Assembly: GCA_963722815.1 (NCBI GenBank)
Contig: CAVROM010000011.1
Location: 186,001-250,000, forward strand
Direction: 5' to 3'
DNA from: DASQFQ01 sp963722815
GTDB taxonomy: Bacteria; Actinomycetota; Thermoleophilia; Solirubrobacterales; Solirubrobacteraceae
Length of the DNA: 64,000 nucleotides
The notes beneath the pieces are model-generated. The model saw nothing but the letters and a program-made list of their open reading frames with translations, was not told the origin of the DNA and did no database searches. This document shows positions 42,956-51,920 of the stretch, one piece after another (the first letter of the stretch is position 1; each line of letters starts with the position of its first letter). The position numbers and the translations under genes were made by a program.

Positions 42956-44290
42956 TCACCCGCCTCCGAAGGGGGACTGGGACGACTTCGGGCACTCCTG
43001 CGTCGGCAGGAGGAGCAGGTCAGTCAGCGTGCCGAGCAGCGGGTTCGCCTTGGAGACCTGCTGGAGCACGGGGATGTCCTGGCAGCTGGCGATGAACAGG
43101 CCGCGGCGGATCGGGCCGTGCGCGTCCTGCGTCGTGAAGATCTGGTTGCCGATGTGGTTCGCCCACGCGACCCAGAACAGGTAGCCCTCCGTCTGGCCGG
43201 GCGGGTTGTAGGCGAGCATGTCGAGCAGCCGGTTGACGACCTTGAACGTCCGTGTGAGGTCCGGAGTGGCGGTCGCGAGGTCCTTGAGCGTCGGCTTCAG
43301 CTGCGTGACCGTCGGCCGGGAGGCGCGCACGAACGGGCGGATCTCGTCGTGGATGACCGGGGTGGTCCCCTTCACGAACGGGCGCACGCTGCGCAGCGTC
43401 GGCCCGAGCGCCCGCGCGCCCGGCCGCAGCGCCTGCAGCGTCGGGCCGAGTTCGTCGGCCAGCGCGTGCGCCTTGCCGAGCCCGCTCTGCGTCGCCTGGA
43501 GCGCGGTCGGCAGCTTGCTCAGCGAGGAGCGGAGGTTGGCGTCCTGGCCCGCGAGCGTGGCGAACACGGCGTTCGAGTTCTCGACGAACTCCGCGACCTG
43601 GTCGTCGCGGGCGCCGAGCTCGCCCATCAGCAGCGACAGGTTGTGGATGACGCGCTTGATGTTGTGCTTGCGCGTCTCGAGCGCGCCGAACACCTTGCTC
43701 CCGTAGCGCGCGGTCGGCTCGAAGCGCCGGATCGCGCGGGCCAGCGCGCGCCCGTCGCCGCGCAGGCCCTCGCCGCCAGCGCTGAGCAGGATCGTCAGGT
43801 AGTCGCGCGTGTCGGCGTCCACCGACGCGAGGATCTCGTCGAGGTTGACGTCCGGCAGCGTCTGGCTGACCGGGATCGCGTCGCCCTCGTGCAGCCGGCC
43901 CGCGGCGGCCGTGCCCGGCTCCAGCTCGGCCACCATGTCCTTCAGCCCGGTCTTGGGCCGCAGCAGCACGGTCGCGTTGCGGTACACGCGGCTGTACTTC
44001 GGCTGCATCTTCATCGTGATGACGGCCTTGCCGTCCTTGAGCTCGACGTTCGAGATCTCGCCGACCTCGACGCCCGCGATGTTCACGGTCTGGCCCTGGC
44101 CCGGCGTGACCGCCTGCGCGGTCGACATGTCGGCCTTGAGCACGAAGAAGTCCTTGCCGACCAGCGGGACCCACGCGGGCAGCGTCAGCCGCTGCTTGCC
44201 GAGGATGAACACCGCGACCGCGCCCGCGATGACGATCAGGCCGAGGATCGCCACGAAGTCGATCCAGTGCTTGCGGATCGCCGTCCTCAC
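42956..44290 (-). CDS. Mce-family protein 5
   Basis: A 444-residue MCE protein: cytoplasmic start, membrane helix IDFVAILGLIVIAGAVAVFI, MCE domain (FFVLKADMSTAQAVTPGQGQ, VNIAGVEVGEISNVEL, LLRPKTGLKDMVAELEPGTA) and a long helical stretch with Pro-bounded repeats (GPTLQALRPGARALGPTLRS). The C-terminal cysteines are in ASCQDIP and QECPKSS. The anchor is longer than in the other five, and the tail after the helices is short. GTG 44288-44290 overlaps the stop of the preceding mce gene. Confidence 0.92.
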   Translation of the reverse strand: MRTAIRKHWIDFVAILGLIVIAGAVAVFILGKQRLTLPAWVPLVGKDFFVLKADMSTAQAVTPGQGQTVNIAGVEVGEISNVELKDGKAVITMKMQPKYSRVYRNATVLLRPKTGLKDMVAELEPGTAAAGRLHEGDAIPVSQTLPDVNLDEILASVDADTRDYLTILLSAGGEGLRGDGRALARAIRRFEPTARYGSKVFGALETRKHNIKRVIHNLSLLMGELGARDDQVAEFVENSNAVFATLAGQDANLRSSLSKLPTALQATQSGLGKAHALADELGPTLQALRPGARALGPTLRSVRPFVKGTTPVIHDEIRPFVRASRPTVTQLKPTLKDLATATPDLTRTFKVVNRLLDMLAYNPPGQTEGYLFWVAWANHIGNQIFTTQDAHGPIRRGLFIASCQDIPVLQQVSKANPLLGTLTDLLLLPTQECPKSSQSPFGGG

Positions 44291-45756
44291 GGCGTCCCCT
44301 CGCCCGGCCCGCCGGCGCCCGCCGGCCCGTTGACGTTCGGGATCTTGCTCTTGTAACAGGGAACGCTCGAGTTGTACGGCGGCCGCTTGCCCGGGTACTT
44401 CGGCCGCACGCCGAGCACGGGCTGCGGCGCCGACCCGACGAGCTTGCCGCTCGTCGAGCCCTGCGCGCCGAGCGCGACGGTGTTCGTGCCGCCGCCGACC
44501 TGGAAACGCACGTAGGAGCCGTTGCCGTCGAAGTTCTGGCTCTCGCCGGCGAGCCCGACCATCGCCTGCCAGAACTCCTTGTAGTTTGGCTCGCCGTTGG
44601 CGAACGAGTCCTGCACGACGATGTCGCCGGTGGGCAGGACCACGTCGCGCGCGCAGCGCGCGGTGTCGTTGATCTCGGGCAGCAGCTTCAGCGACGCGTC
44701 GGTCAGCTGCGCCAGCGACTTCGTCGTCGGCGCCAGGTCCTGGGCCAGCCCGCGCAGCTCGTCCTGGGAGAGCAGCTTGCGCATCTCACGCACCCACGGG
44801 AACGACGCGTCGATCGTGGCGGCGCTCTCGTTGACGCCGGGCAGGATCTCGCGCGCGAACGCGCGCGTGGGCGGGAACGCGCGGTTGAGCGAGGCGAGCG
44901 TGGCGTTGGCGTTCTCGAGCGTGCCCGGGAGCAGGCCGATCGAGGTGCTGAGGTTGTCCTGCTCGCTCGCGAAGGCGCCCATCGTGGTGTTGAAGTTGGT
45001 GATCAGGTCCTTGAGCAGGCCCTCGTTGCGGATCAGCGCGCCGGTCGTCTTGGCCGTGCCCGCGAGCAGGCGCGCGACGTCGCGCGACGGCTCGGTGCCG
45101 AGCAGGCCCTCGTTGACCTGCGACGCGCCGCGGAGCGCGGTCGGCCCGTACTTGTAGGAGTCGTTCCAGGACTGCGCCGCGGTCTCGCCGCGCGTGGACG
45201 GGTCGGCGGCCTTGTCCTCGGCGGCCGTCGGCTTCGAGTTCAGCCCGGTGCCGAGCGAGTTGAGCAGGTCGCGCAGATCCTGGCGCGTGTCGCTCTGGAG
45301 CGAGGTCAGGACCTGGTCGAGCTGGACCGGCGCGGCCGTGCGCGTGACCTTCATCGTGTCGCCGTCCCCCAGCTCGGGCGAGCCTGCGGAGCCGGCCGTG
45401 AGGTCGACGAAGAAGTTGCCCTCGAGGAAGATGCGCGGCCGGATCTTGGCGGTCGCGTCCTCGTGCAGCGGCAGGCCGTTCTTGTTGATCTCCATCACCA
45501 CGAGCGCCTGGTCGGTGCCCTCCTTCGGCTTGATCGCCTTGACCTTGCCGACCTGGACGCCGGCGATCCGCACGGGCGAGTTGACGCGCAGCCCGTTGGA
45601 GGACTCGAACACCGCGTTGAGGCGGAAGCCGTGGGTGAAGGGGATGTCCTTGGTGAAGCCCAGCCACACCGCGACGAGCACGATCGCGAGCGCGATCAGC
45701 CCGATAGTGAGGGGACTGCGGCCGGAGCGACGGCGGCGAGAGGCGACGGCAGCCAT
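44287..45756 (-). CDS. Mce-family protein 4
   Basis: A 489-residue MCE protein: basic N-terminus (SRRRRSGR), membrane helix IGLIALAIVLVAVWLGF, MCE domain (FRLNAVFESSNGLRVNSPVR, IAGVQVGKVKAIK, FLEGNFFVDLTAG), helical tunnel region with Asn-rich turns (NFNTTMGAFASEQDNLSTS), then an extracellular tail with cysteines in ARCARDVV and SVPCYKSK. The tail is Gly/Pro-rich and ends in GPAGAGGPGEGTP. It overlaps both neighbours by a few bases, consistent with coupled translation in the operon. Confidence 0.92.
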   Translation of the reverse strand: MAAVASRRRRSGRSPLTIGLIALAIVLVAVWLGFTKDIPFTHGFRLNAVFESSNGLRVNSPVRIAGVQVGKVKAIKPKEGTDQALVVMEINKNGLPLHEDATAKIRPRIFLEGNFFVDLTAGSAGSPELGDGDTMKVTRTAAPVQLDQVLTSLQSDTRQDLRDLLNSLGTGLNSKPTAAEDKAADPSTRGETAAQSWNDSYKYGPTALRGASQVNEGLLGTEPSRDVARLLAGTAKTTGALIRNEGLLKDLITNFNTTMGAFASEQDNLSTSIGLLPGTLENANATLASLNRAFPPTRAFAREILPGVNESAATIDASFPWVREMRKLLSQDELRGLAQDLAPTTKSLAQLTDASLKLLPEINDTARCARDVVLPTGDIVVQDSFANGEPNYKEFWQAMVGLAGESQNFDGNGSYVRFQVGGGTNTVALGAQGSTSGKLVGSAPQPVLGVRPKYPGKRPPYNSSVPCYKSKIPNVNGPAGAGGPGEGTP

Positions 45757-47153
45757 TACTTGGTGCCCTCCGTCTTATTCGGCTGCGTGCCGGGCACGTT
45801 GCCGATCACCTTGCGCCCGGTCAGCCACGGCTCGTTGCCCGCCTCGCACTCCTTCGTCTGGCCCGGCGCGCCCGTGTTCGGGTACGGGTCCGAGTGCAGG
45901 TAGTTGGCGCCCGGGCCGTTGGCGGGCCCCGACGACGGCGTGCCCTCGTTGTTGAGCCCCTGCGGCGTGGCGATGATGATGAAGCGCTGCCAGGTGCCGT
46001 GGACGTCGCCCTCGCTGAGCAGCGACGACACGTTGCGGAACCACAGGGTGATGTAGTTGCACGACAGCTGGGCGGGCGCGAGGTGCTGCAGCGTCGGGTT
46101 GAGCGTCTCGAGCGTCTCGGCCAGCCGCTTGACGCCGAGCGGCACCACCGGGTCGTTGGCGAAGCGCTGCAGCTCCTGCAGCAGCGAGGCGAGACGGCGG
46201 TTGAAGGCCGGCGAGTGCTTCAAGGTCTGCGTGCCGTTCTCGAACGTGTCGGCGAGATCGGGCGCCGCGACGCGCAGCGCGCTGGCGCCGGGCCGCAGCT
46301 CCTTGAAGAGCAGCTCGCTGTTGCGCAGGAACGGGCGCTGGTGGGGGAACGACTTGATCGCCTGGTCGAGCGCCGGCACGCCCTCGCTGATCGAGTCCTG
46401 GATGAACGGCTTGGCGACCTCGTCGAGCGCGGTGAACGTGGTGTCGAGGTTCACGAACAGGCTGGCCTGCGACTCGGCGGCAGGCGCGACGATGCGCGCG
46501 GCGTCGCCCAGCTCGTTGAAGAAGCGCCTCAGGTTCGTCCGGGGGGAGGCCAGGTTCTTCGCCACCGGCTGGATGTCGCGCAGCAGCGCGGGCAGCACGC
46601 CCAGCGCGGTGTTGATGCTCTCGCCGCGGCCCGCGAACGCGTCCCCGAAGCCCTGGAGGTTCTCCTGCATCGCGGTCCGCGTGTCGTCGTTGAACATGCT
46701 CGTGAACTCGTCGAACTCGACCGGGGCCGGGCGCGACGCCGACAGCGGGATCGTGTCGCCGTCCTCGAAGCCCGAGTCGGAGCGGCCGCGCGTGATCTCG
46801 ACGTACTTGAGGCCGAGCGCCGACTTCGGGCGGATGATCACCGTCGAGTCCTTCGGCAGCGGCTTGACGTCGCGCTCGAGCTTGAGGCTGATCAGCGCGA
46901 CGCTGGTGTCGTTCTCGAGCCGCTTCGCCTTGATCGAGTCGACCGCGCCGACCCGCGCCCCGCCGATCCGCACCTCGTTGCCCCTGACCAGGTTCGCGGC
47001 GCTCGGCGACTCGAGCGTGAGCTGGTAGCTGGGCACGAACGGCAGGCCGGCGTTCGCGTTGTAGGACAGGAACATCGCCACGATGATCACCAGCACCGTG
47101 GCGGCGCCGATGAGGACCGGGTTGCCGGCGATCGAGGAGCCGCGGCCTCTCAC
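45756..47153 (-). CDS. Mce-family protein 3
   Basis: A 465-residue MCE protein: membrane helix NPVLIGAATVLVIIVAMFLS, MCE domain (YQLTLESPSAANLVRGNEVR, IGGARVGAVDSIK, IIRPKSALGLKYVEITRGRS), a helical region rich in Phe-Asn-Asp turns, and an Asn/Pro-rich tail (SSGPANGPGANYLHSDPYP). C-terminal cysteines lie in QLSCNYITL and TKECEAGN. GTG 47151-47153 overlaps the previous stop. Its role is as for the other Mce chains: lipid tunnel outside the membrane. Confidence 0.92.
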   Translation of the reverse strand: MRGRGSSIAGNPVLIGAATVLVIIVAMFLSYNANAGLPFVPSYQLTLESPSAANLVRGNEVRIGGARVGAVDSIKAKRLENDTSVALISLKLERDVKPLPKDSTVIIRPKSALGLKYVEITRGRSDSGFEDGDTIPLSASRPAPVEFDEFTSMFNDDTRTAMQENLQGFGDAFAGRGESINTALGVLPALLRDIQPVAKNLASPRTNLRRFFNELGDAARIVAPAAESQASLFVNLDTTFTALDEVAKPFIQDSISEGVPALDQAIKSFPHQRPFLRNSELLFKELRPGASALRVAAPDLADTFENGTQTLKHSPAFNRRLASLLQELQRFANDPVVPLGVKRLAETLETLNPTLQHLAPAQLSCNYITLWFRNVSSLLSEGDVHGTWQRFIIIATPQGLNNEGTPSSGPANGPGANYLHSDPYPNTGAPGQTKECEAGNEPWLTGRKVIGNVPGTQPNKTEGTK

Positions 47154-48667
47154 TGGGGGCCCTTCCCGAACAGGTAGTCCAGGACCGCTTCGCCCTGGTT
47201 CGTGTTGGTCTGCTCAGGGGCCGGCGTGGCGGCCGGGGTCGGCGTCGCGGCCGGTGTCGGCGCCGGCGTCGCCACTGCCTTCGGCGCCGCCTTCTTCTGC
47301 TTCTTCCGCGGCTGCGGTGTCGCCGTCATCTGCGGCAGCGCGGCCACGGAGTCGGGATCCTTGCCCTGCAGCGCGGCGGCGGTGCGGCGCAGCACCGGGT
47401 CGCTGCCGGCGGCCGACGCGGCGCTCGCGGACGAGGAGGGCGAGGAGGCGAAGCGGGCCGAGCAGCCCTCGACCGGCGCCGTGTAGTAGCTCGAGCAGGT
47501 GTTGACGATCAGGCGCGCGCGCAGGTAGTGGCCGATCGAGTCGTAGCCGTTGATGGCGGCCACTTGGTAGAAGGCGTAGTCGAGGATGCGCTCGATCCCC
47601 TTGCCGCGCTGGACCGACTCGAGGATGGCGGCCGCCGTCGCGCCTACCGGCTTCGCGGTCTTGGCGAAGCGCCGCAGGTCCTTGGTGATCGGGAGCAGGT
47701 CCTTCACCGCGGGCGTGCCGATCACCGACGCGTCGCCCAGCGACTTGACGGCCGGGAGCCCGGCCTTCGAGAACGGCCCGAGGTTCTCGATCATGCGGTT
47801 GATGTCCGGCGCGTTCGCGCCGAGGTCGGCGAACACCGGCGTCGCCTGCTCCGACAGCCCGCCGATGCGCTGCATCGTCGGCGTCAGCTCGTCGAGGAAG
47901 CGCGGCAGCCGCTCGATGTCGGCCTGCAGGTCGTCGCGCCGCTCGGCGGTCGCCTCGGCCACCCGGCTCGAGTGCTCGATGAAGGAGCCGACGTGCTTGC
48001 GCTCACGCGCGAGCGGCGCGAGCGCGGTGTCCGAGTTGCGCGCGAGGTCGGCCAGGACCTTGTTCTGCGAGCCGAGGATCTTGAGCACGCGGTCGATCTG
48101 CTTGAGCGCCGGGTCGGCACGGCGGACGACCGCGTTGATCTCTTTGCCACGGCCGGCGAGGCCGGTGCCGAGCTCGTTGAGGATCAGCGAGAACCGCTCC
48201 CGGTAGGGCAGGCGCATGATGTTGTTGATCAGGTCGAGGTCGACGGAGCGCTCGGTGTTCGTCACCGGCAGCAGGTACTGGCCCTCGCCGGCCCCGCGGT
48301 CGATCTTCTCGAGCTCCGGCGGCGGCTCCGTGCCGACCGCGCGCTTCTGCGTCGGCGAGCACTCCACGAACTTCTCGCCGATCAGCGACTGCGGCCGGAC
48401 CTGGCAGCTGGCGTCGCGGCGGAAGTCCTGGTACGCCGGATCCTCGATCGAGAGCACGACCGCGGCCTTGAAGTCGGGCGTGACGTCGAGCGAGTCGACC
48501 TTGCCGACCTTCACGCCCGCGACCTTGACGTCCTCGCCGGGGATCACGAAGCCGGCGTTGTCGAAGATCGCGCGCACCTTGTAGCTGCCGCCGTCGCCGG
48601 CGCCGGTGGTCAGCACCGCGGCGGCGCCGAGTGCGAGCAGGAGGAGGACGGAGGCGACGCGCTTCAT
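47150..48667 (-). CDS. Mce-family protein 2 with Pro/Thr/Ala-rich tail
   Basis: A 505-residue MCE protein. The N-terminal hydrophobic stretch (VASVLLLLALGAAAVLTTGA) lacks a cytoplasmic tail and may be a signal anchor. MCE domain: YKVRAIFDNAGFVIPGEDVK, VAGVKVGKVDSLD, SLIGEKFVECS. Helical tunnel region about 140-370. Cysteines: one pair in the MCE domain (DASCQVRP, FVECSPT) and one pair in NTCSSYY and VEGCSARF. The tail is a low-complexity PTPAATPTPAATPAP stretch (about bases 47205-47280) like wall-spanning linkers, closing with VLDYLFGKGPQ. ATG overlaps the stop of Mce 1 (TGATG). Confidence 0.92.
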   Translation of the reverse strand: MKRVASVLLLLALGAAAVLTTGAGDGGSYKVRAIFDNAGFVIPGEDVKVAGVKVGKVDSLDVTPDFKAAVVLSIEDPAYQDFRRDASCQVRPQSLIGEKFVECSPTQKRAVGTEPPPELEKIDRGAGEGQYLLPVTNTERSVDLDLINNIMRLPYRERFSLILNELGTGLAGRGKEINAVVRRADPALKQIDRVLKILGSQNKVLADLARNSDTALAPLARERKHVGSFIEHSSRVAEATAERRDDLQADIERLPRFLDELTPTMQRIGGLSEQATPVFADLGANAPDINRMIENLGPFSKAGLPAVKSLGDASVIGTPAVKDLLPITKDLRRFAKTAKPVGATAAAILESVQRGKGIERILDYAFYQVAAINGYDSIGHYLRARLIVNTCSSYYTAPVEGCSARFASSPSSSASAASAAGSDPVLRRTAAALQGKDPDSVAALPQMTATPQPRKKQKKAAPKAVATPAPTPAATPTPAATPAPEQTNTNQGEAVLDYLFGKGPQ

Positions 48668-50017
48668 CAGGGACCCGGCGGCACCTGGGAGGGGTCGCAG
48701 TCGTCGGCGCCGAGGTTGCCATCGTCCAGGTTCGGCGCCGAGCCGTCAGCTGTGGGCTGGCTGGCCGCGCCCGGGCAGCGGGCGTTCTGGTACTTCTGGA
48801 GCTGGTCGAAGCGGCCGTTCATCGCGTTCGGCACCAGCGTCCCGCCGGTCGGGGTGTTGGTGAACTGGAAGGCGTTGAAGATCGGCTGGATGCGGGCGAA
48901 GTGCCCGTTCGCATCGTAGTTGGCGGTCCCCTGGCCGAAGTCGTGGAACCAGCCGGTGAGCTCGGGCGTGTACGGGCGGATGTACTCGAGCACCGGCTGC
49001 GACTTCACGAGCGCCTGCGTCGAGTTCTTGAACGTCGGGCTCGCGACCCGCTGCAGCGCCGGCATCTTGCGCGTCGCGTCGATCAGGTCGTTGTTCGCGC
49101 CCGGCGTCGTGACCAGGCGGCGCAGGTCGTGGATCGTCGGGATCGCGCTCTGGACCAGCGGGCGCAGCTCGCGCAGGAACGGCGCGAGCTCCTTGGTCGC
49201 CGGCTTGGACGCATCCACCAGCGGGTCGAGGTCGTCGAGCGTCGCCCGCAGGTTGACGAACGTCGTGTTGGCGCGCCGCAGCGTGGTCGGCAGCAGCCCC
49301 AGCGCCTGCTCGAGCGCGGCGTCCTGCGAGGCGATCGCCGCCGCCGTCGTGTTCGTGTTCCCGACCAGCGACGCGACGTCGTCGCGCTTCTCGGCGATCG
49401 CGGTCACGGCGCGCGACGAGTTGACGATGAAGTCGGTCAGCGTGCCCTCGTCCTGGGTGAGCTGGTTGACCAGCTGCCGCGAGGTCGAGAGAAACGGGTT
49501 GAAGTACTCGGCGGTCTCCCCCGCCTCCTCGCCGCGCCCGTTGTACTGCGTGGCGAAGCCCTTGATGACGTCCCTGCAGGTCCTTGCGCGCCTTCGGGTC
49601 GAGCGTGTTGAACAGCTGGTCGAGATCGACGACGCCGGTGGTCGAGCCCGCCGCCAGCGTCGCGCCGTCGTCGAGCTCCTTCGCGGAGTTGGGCGCCGGC
49701 GTCAGCGCGATGAAGCGGTTGGCGATGCCGGACAGCGAGGTGAGCCGGATCACGGCGTGCGTGCCTTCTCGCAGTGGCGCGAAGGGCTCCTCCACGCGGA
49801 TGCGCACGCGCGCCCGGTTGTCGTCCGTGAGCGTGATCTCGCGGACCGAGCCGATGCGCCGGCCGCCGACCTGGACGTCGTCGCCCTTGACCAGCTGGCC
49901 CGCGTTCTGGAACAGCAGGTCGTACTCGTGGGTGTTGGCGCCGCGCACGAGCAGCAGCGCGACCAGGACGATCGCCAACGCCAGCGCGGCAATGGCCACG
50001 CCACGGGCGATCGTCAA
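48667..50017 (-). CDS. Mce-family protein 1 (one frameshift)
   Basis: About 449 residues after repair. Membrane helix GVAIAALALAIVLVALLLV, MCE domain (YDLLFQNAGQLVKGDDVQVG, GRRIGSVREITL, LSGIANRFIALTPA), then a break near 49570 (after KARKDLQ) and the helical tunnel region (TSRQLVNQLTQDEGTLTDF, AIASQDAALEQALGLLPTTL). C-terminal cysteines in NARCPGA and ADDCDPS. I used TTG 50015-50017 because AGAGGG precedes it at 4 bases; ATG 50062 would add 15 residues. It is the first mce gene after the ATPase. This single break is the only frameshift I see in the operon. Confidence 0.88.
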
Positions 50018-50122
50018 TGGACCCTCTGCTCTCTCAAAGTCAACCCAAGCCGTGCACGGCATCCCCCGTGCGGGCGCGGGAAACTATCCCGGATTCGTTT
50101 ACTTCGCGTTACAGGGCGGGAG

Positions 50123-51109
50123 TCATTCCATGCCCAGAGGACCCCGCGAAGCCCCCGAGAGGAACTGCCGGACGAACATGTTGTCCGAGTTGAAGAGCTC
50201 CTCGGCCGGACCGGACTCCACGATGCGGCCCTTCCACAGCACGGCGATGTACTCGGCCACGCGCTTGGCGGACATGATGTCGTGCGTGATGACGACGTAG
50301 GCGCCGCCGTTCTCCTCGTGGATCTCCTTGATCAGCTCGCACAGCAGGGCGGTGCGGACCGGGTCGAGGCCGGAGTCGGGCTCGTCGAAGAGCACGATGT
50401 CGGGATCGAGCACGAGCGCGCGCGCGAAGCCCGCGCGCTTGCGCATCCCGCCTGACAGCTCGTTCGGCATCTTGTCGTGCGCGCCCTCGAGGCCGACCTC
50501 GCGCAGACGGCGGCTGACGATGTCCTCGATCTCGTCCTCGCCCTTGTCGGTGTGCTGACGCAGGGGGAAGCAGACGTTGTCGAACAGGTTCATCGATCCG
50601 AACAGCGCCCCGTCCTGGAACAGGACGCCGAACTTCTTGCGCATCTCGAAGAGATCGTCGTCGGCCATGTTCGGGACCGACTCGCCGTGGACGAGGACGT
50701 CGCCGTCGTCGGGATACAGCAGCCCGACCATGTGCTTGATGCAGACCGACTTGCCGGTGCCCGACGGCCCCAGGATCATCGAGATCTTGCCCTCGGGGAT
50801 GCCCATGTTGAGGCCGCGGAGGATCTTGTTGCGGCCGAACGCCTTGTGCACCTCGACGAACTCGACCGCGTCCGGAACTCCGGTCGGCCGCTGGGCGCCG
50901 GTGTGCCACTGGTACTCGTCGTCGGGGTTGCCCTGGCCCTTGGACGCCTCGAGCCGGCGCTTGTAGTCGGGATCGTCCTCGGGGCGGCGGTCGACCTCCT
51001 CGGTGACCTGCGCCTGCGTCGGCTGCTCGGACTGCACGTTCTGCGTCTGCTCGAGCGTGGTGGCCCTGTGGCTGCTGTTGCCGGGGGAACTGCAGTGGTC
51101 GTCGCTCAT
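50123..51109 (-). CDS. MlaF/MceG-type ABC ATPase of the MCE system
   Basis: A 328-residue ATPase that powers the MCE lipid transporter. Walker A is GPSGTGKS, the Q-loop VLFQDGALFGSMNLFDNV, the signature LSGGMRKRAGFARAL, Walker B IVLFDEPDSGLDPV and the switch VVITHDIMSAK. The DGALF, SGGMRKR and DEPDSGLDPV forms are specific to MlaF/MceG. A disordered, acidic N-terminal extension of about 75 residues (SEQPTQAQVTEEVDRRPEDD) is unlike most MlaF proteins. The ATPase is encoded inside the operon; mycobacteria keep MceG apart. It starts 1 base after the permease stop. Confidence 0.93.
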   Translation of the reverse strand: MSDDHCSSPGNSSHRATTLEQTQNVQSEQPTQAQVTEEVDRRPEDDPDYKRRLEASKGQGNPDDEYQWHTGAQRPTGVPDAVEFVEVHKAFGRNKILRGLNMGIPEGKISMILGPSGTGKSVCIKHMVGLLYPDDGDVLVHGESVPNMADDDLFEMRKKFGVLFQDGALFGSMNLFDNVCFPLRQHTDKGEDEIEDIVSRRLREVGLEGAHDKMPNELSGGMRKRAGFARALVLDPDIVLFDEPDSGLDPVRTALLCELIKEIHEENGGAYVVITHDIMSAKRVAEYIAVLWKGRIVESGPAEELFNSDNMFVRQFLSGASRGPLGME

Positions 51110-51110
51110 T

Positions 51111-51920
51111 TCAGCCTCCGATTGGTGCGCGTGGGTTGGCGCCCCAGAACAGCTGGGTGCCGAGCATTCCGATGAGGTGGACCAGCACGATGTTGAGCAC
51201 CATCGACTTCGCGGTCGCGGTACCGACCCCGACCGGGCCGCCGCTCGCGTTGTAGCCGTAGTAGCACCCGACGAGCACGATGACCGTGGCCATGCTCATG
51301 CCCTTGATCACGCTGTATAAGAGGTCGGGAGGGTTCTGGAACATCCAGAAGATCAGGAAGAACCCGCCGGAGGACACCTCGCCGATCTGCTGCACGACCG
51401 CCAGGTAGCTGGCGAAGAAGCCGGCGCCGATCCCGGCCAGGTAGATGAACGGCAGCACGAGCCACGAGCCGAGCAGCTTGGTCGCGCAGAGGAAGATCAT
51501 CGACGGGATGCCCATGACCTCGAGCGCGTCGATCTCGTCGGAGATCCGCATCGAGCCGAGCTCGGCGACGATGCCGGTGCCGACCTTCGCGGACATCATG
51601 TAGCCGAAGCCGTAGGGCACGAGCTCGCGCAGGTCGCACCAGGCGGCGAACACGCCCGCGTAGGCCGGCGAGCCGACCGAGCGGTTGAAGTACGCGCCCT
51701 CGATCCCGCACTGCAGGCCGATGATGAAGATCAGGCCCCAGATCACGATCGTCGACGAGAGGATCAGGATGCCGGCCTGGCGCAGCGTCTCGCCGAAGAA
51801 GCGCAGGACCCGCAGCGAGAAGACGTCGGCGACGATGCGCGAGCAGAACTTGACGATCTCGCCGAACGACGCGATCCAGTCCTTCGGGACCGACAGCCAG
51901 CCGATGTTGCCCGGGCCCAT
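51111..51920 (-). CDS. MlaE/YrbE-type permease B
   Basis: A 269-residue MlaE-family inner-membrane permease, about five or six helices. The family signature is GTGIVAELGSMRISDEIDALEVMGI (split here as AELGSMRISDEIDALEVMGI), with LATKLLGSWLVLP-type helix after it and a conserved Gly-rich segment YYGYNASGGPVGVGTATAKS near the end. With the upstream permease it should make a heterodimer that binds the ATPase below and the Mce ring above. ATG overlaps the first permease stop (TAATG). Confidence 0.93.
   Translation of the reverse strand: MGPGNIGWLSVPKDWIASFGEIVKFCSRIVADVFSLRVLRFFGETLRQAGILILSSTIVIWGLIFIIGLQCGIEGAYFNRSVGSPAYAGVFAAWCDLRELVPYGFGYMMSAKVGTGIVAELGSMRISDEIDALEVMGIPSMIFLCATKLLGSWLVLPFIYLAGIGAGFFASYLAVVQQIGEVSSGGFFLIFWMFQNPPDLLYSVIKGMSMATVIVLVGCYYGYNASGGPVGVGTATAKSMVLNIVLVHLIGMLGTQLFWGANPRAPIGG

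Noticed and set aside
41273..44356. A 1027-codon plus-strand open frame opposite the RND and mce genes
   Set aside because: Stop-free only because of extreme GC content; its composition (Arg, Leu, Gly, Ala, Glu) mirrors the opposite strand's codon bias. No domain.
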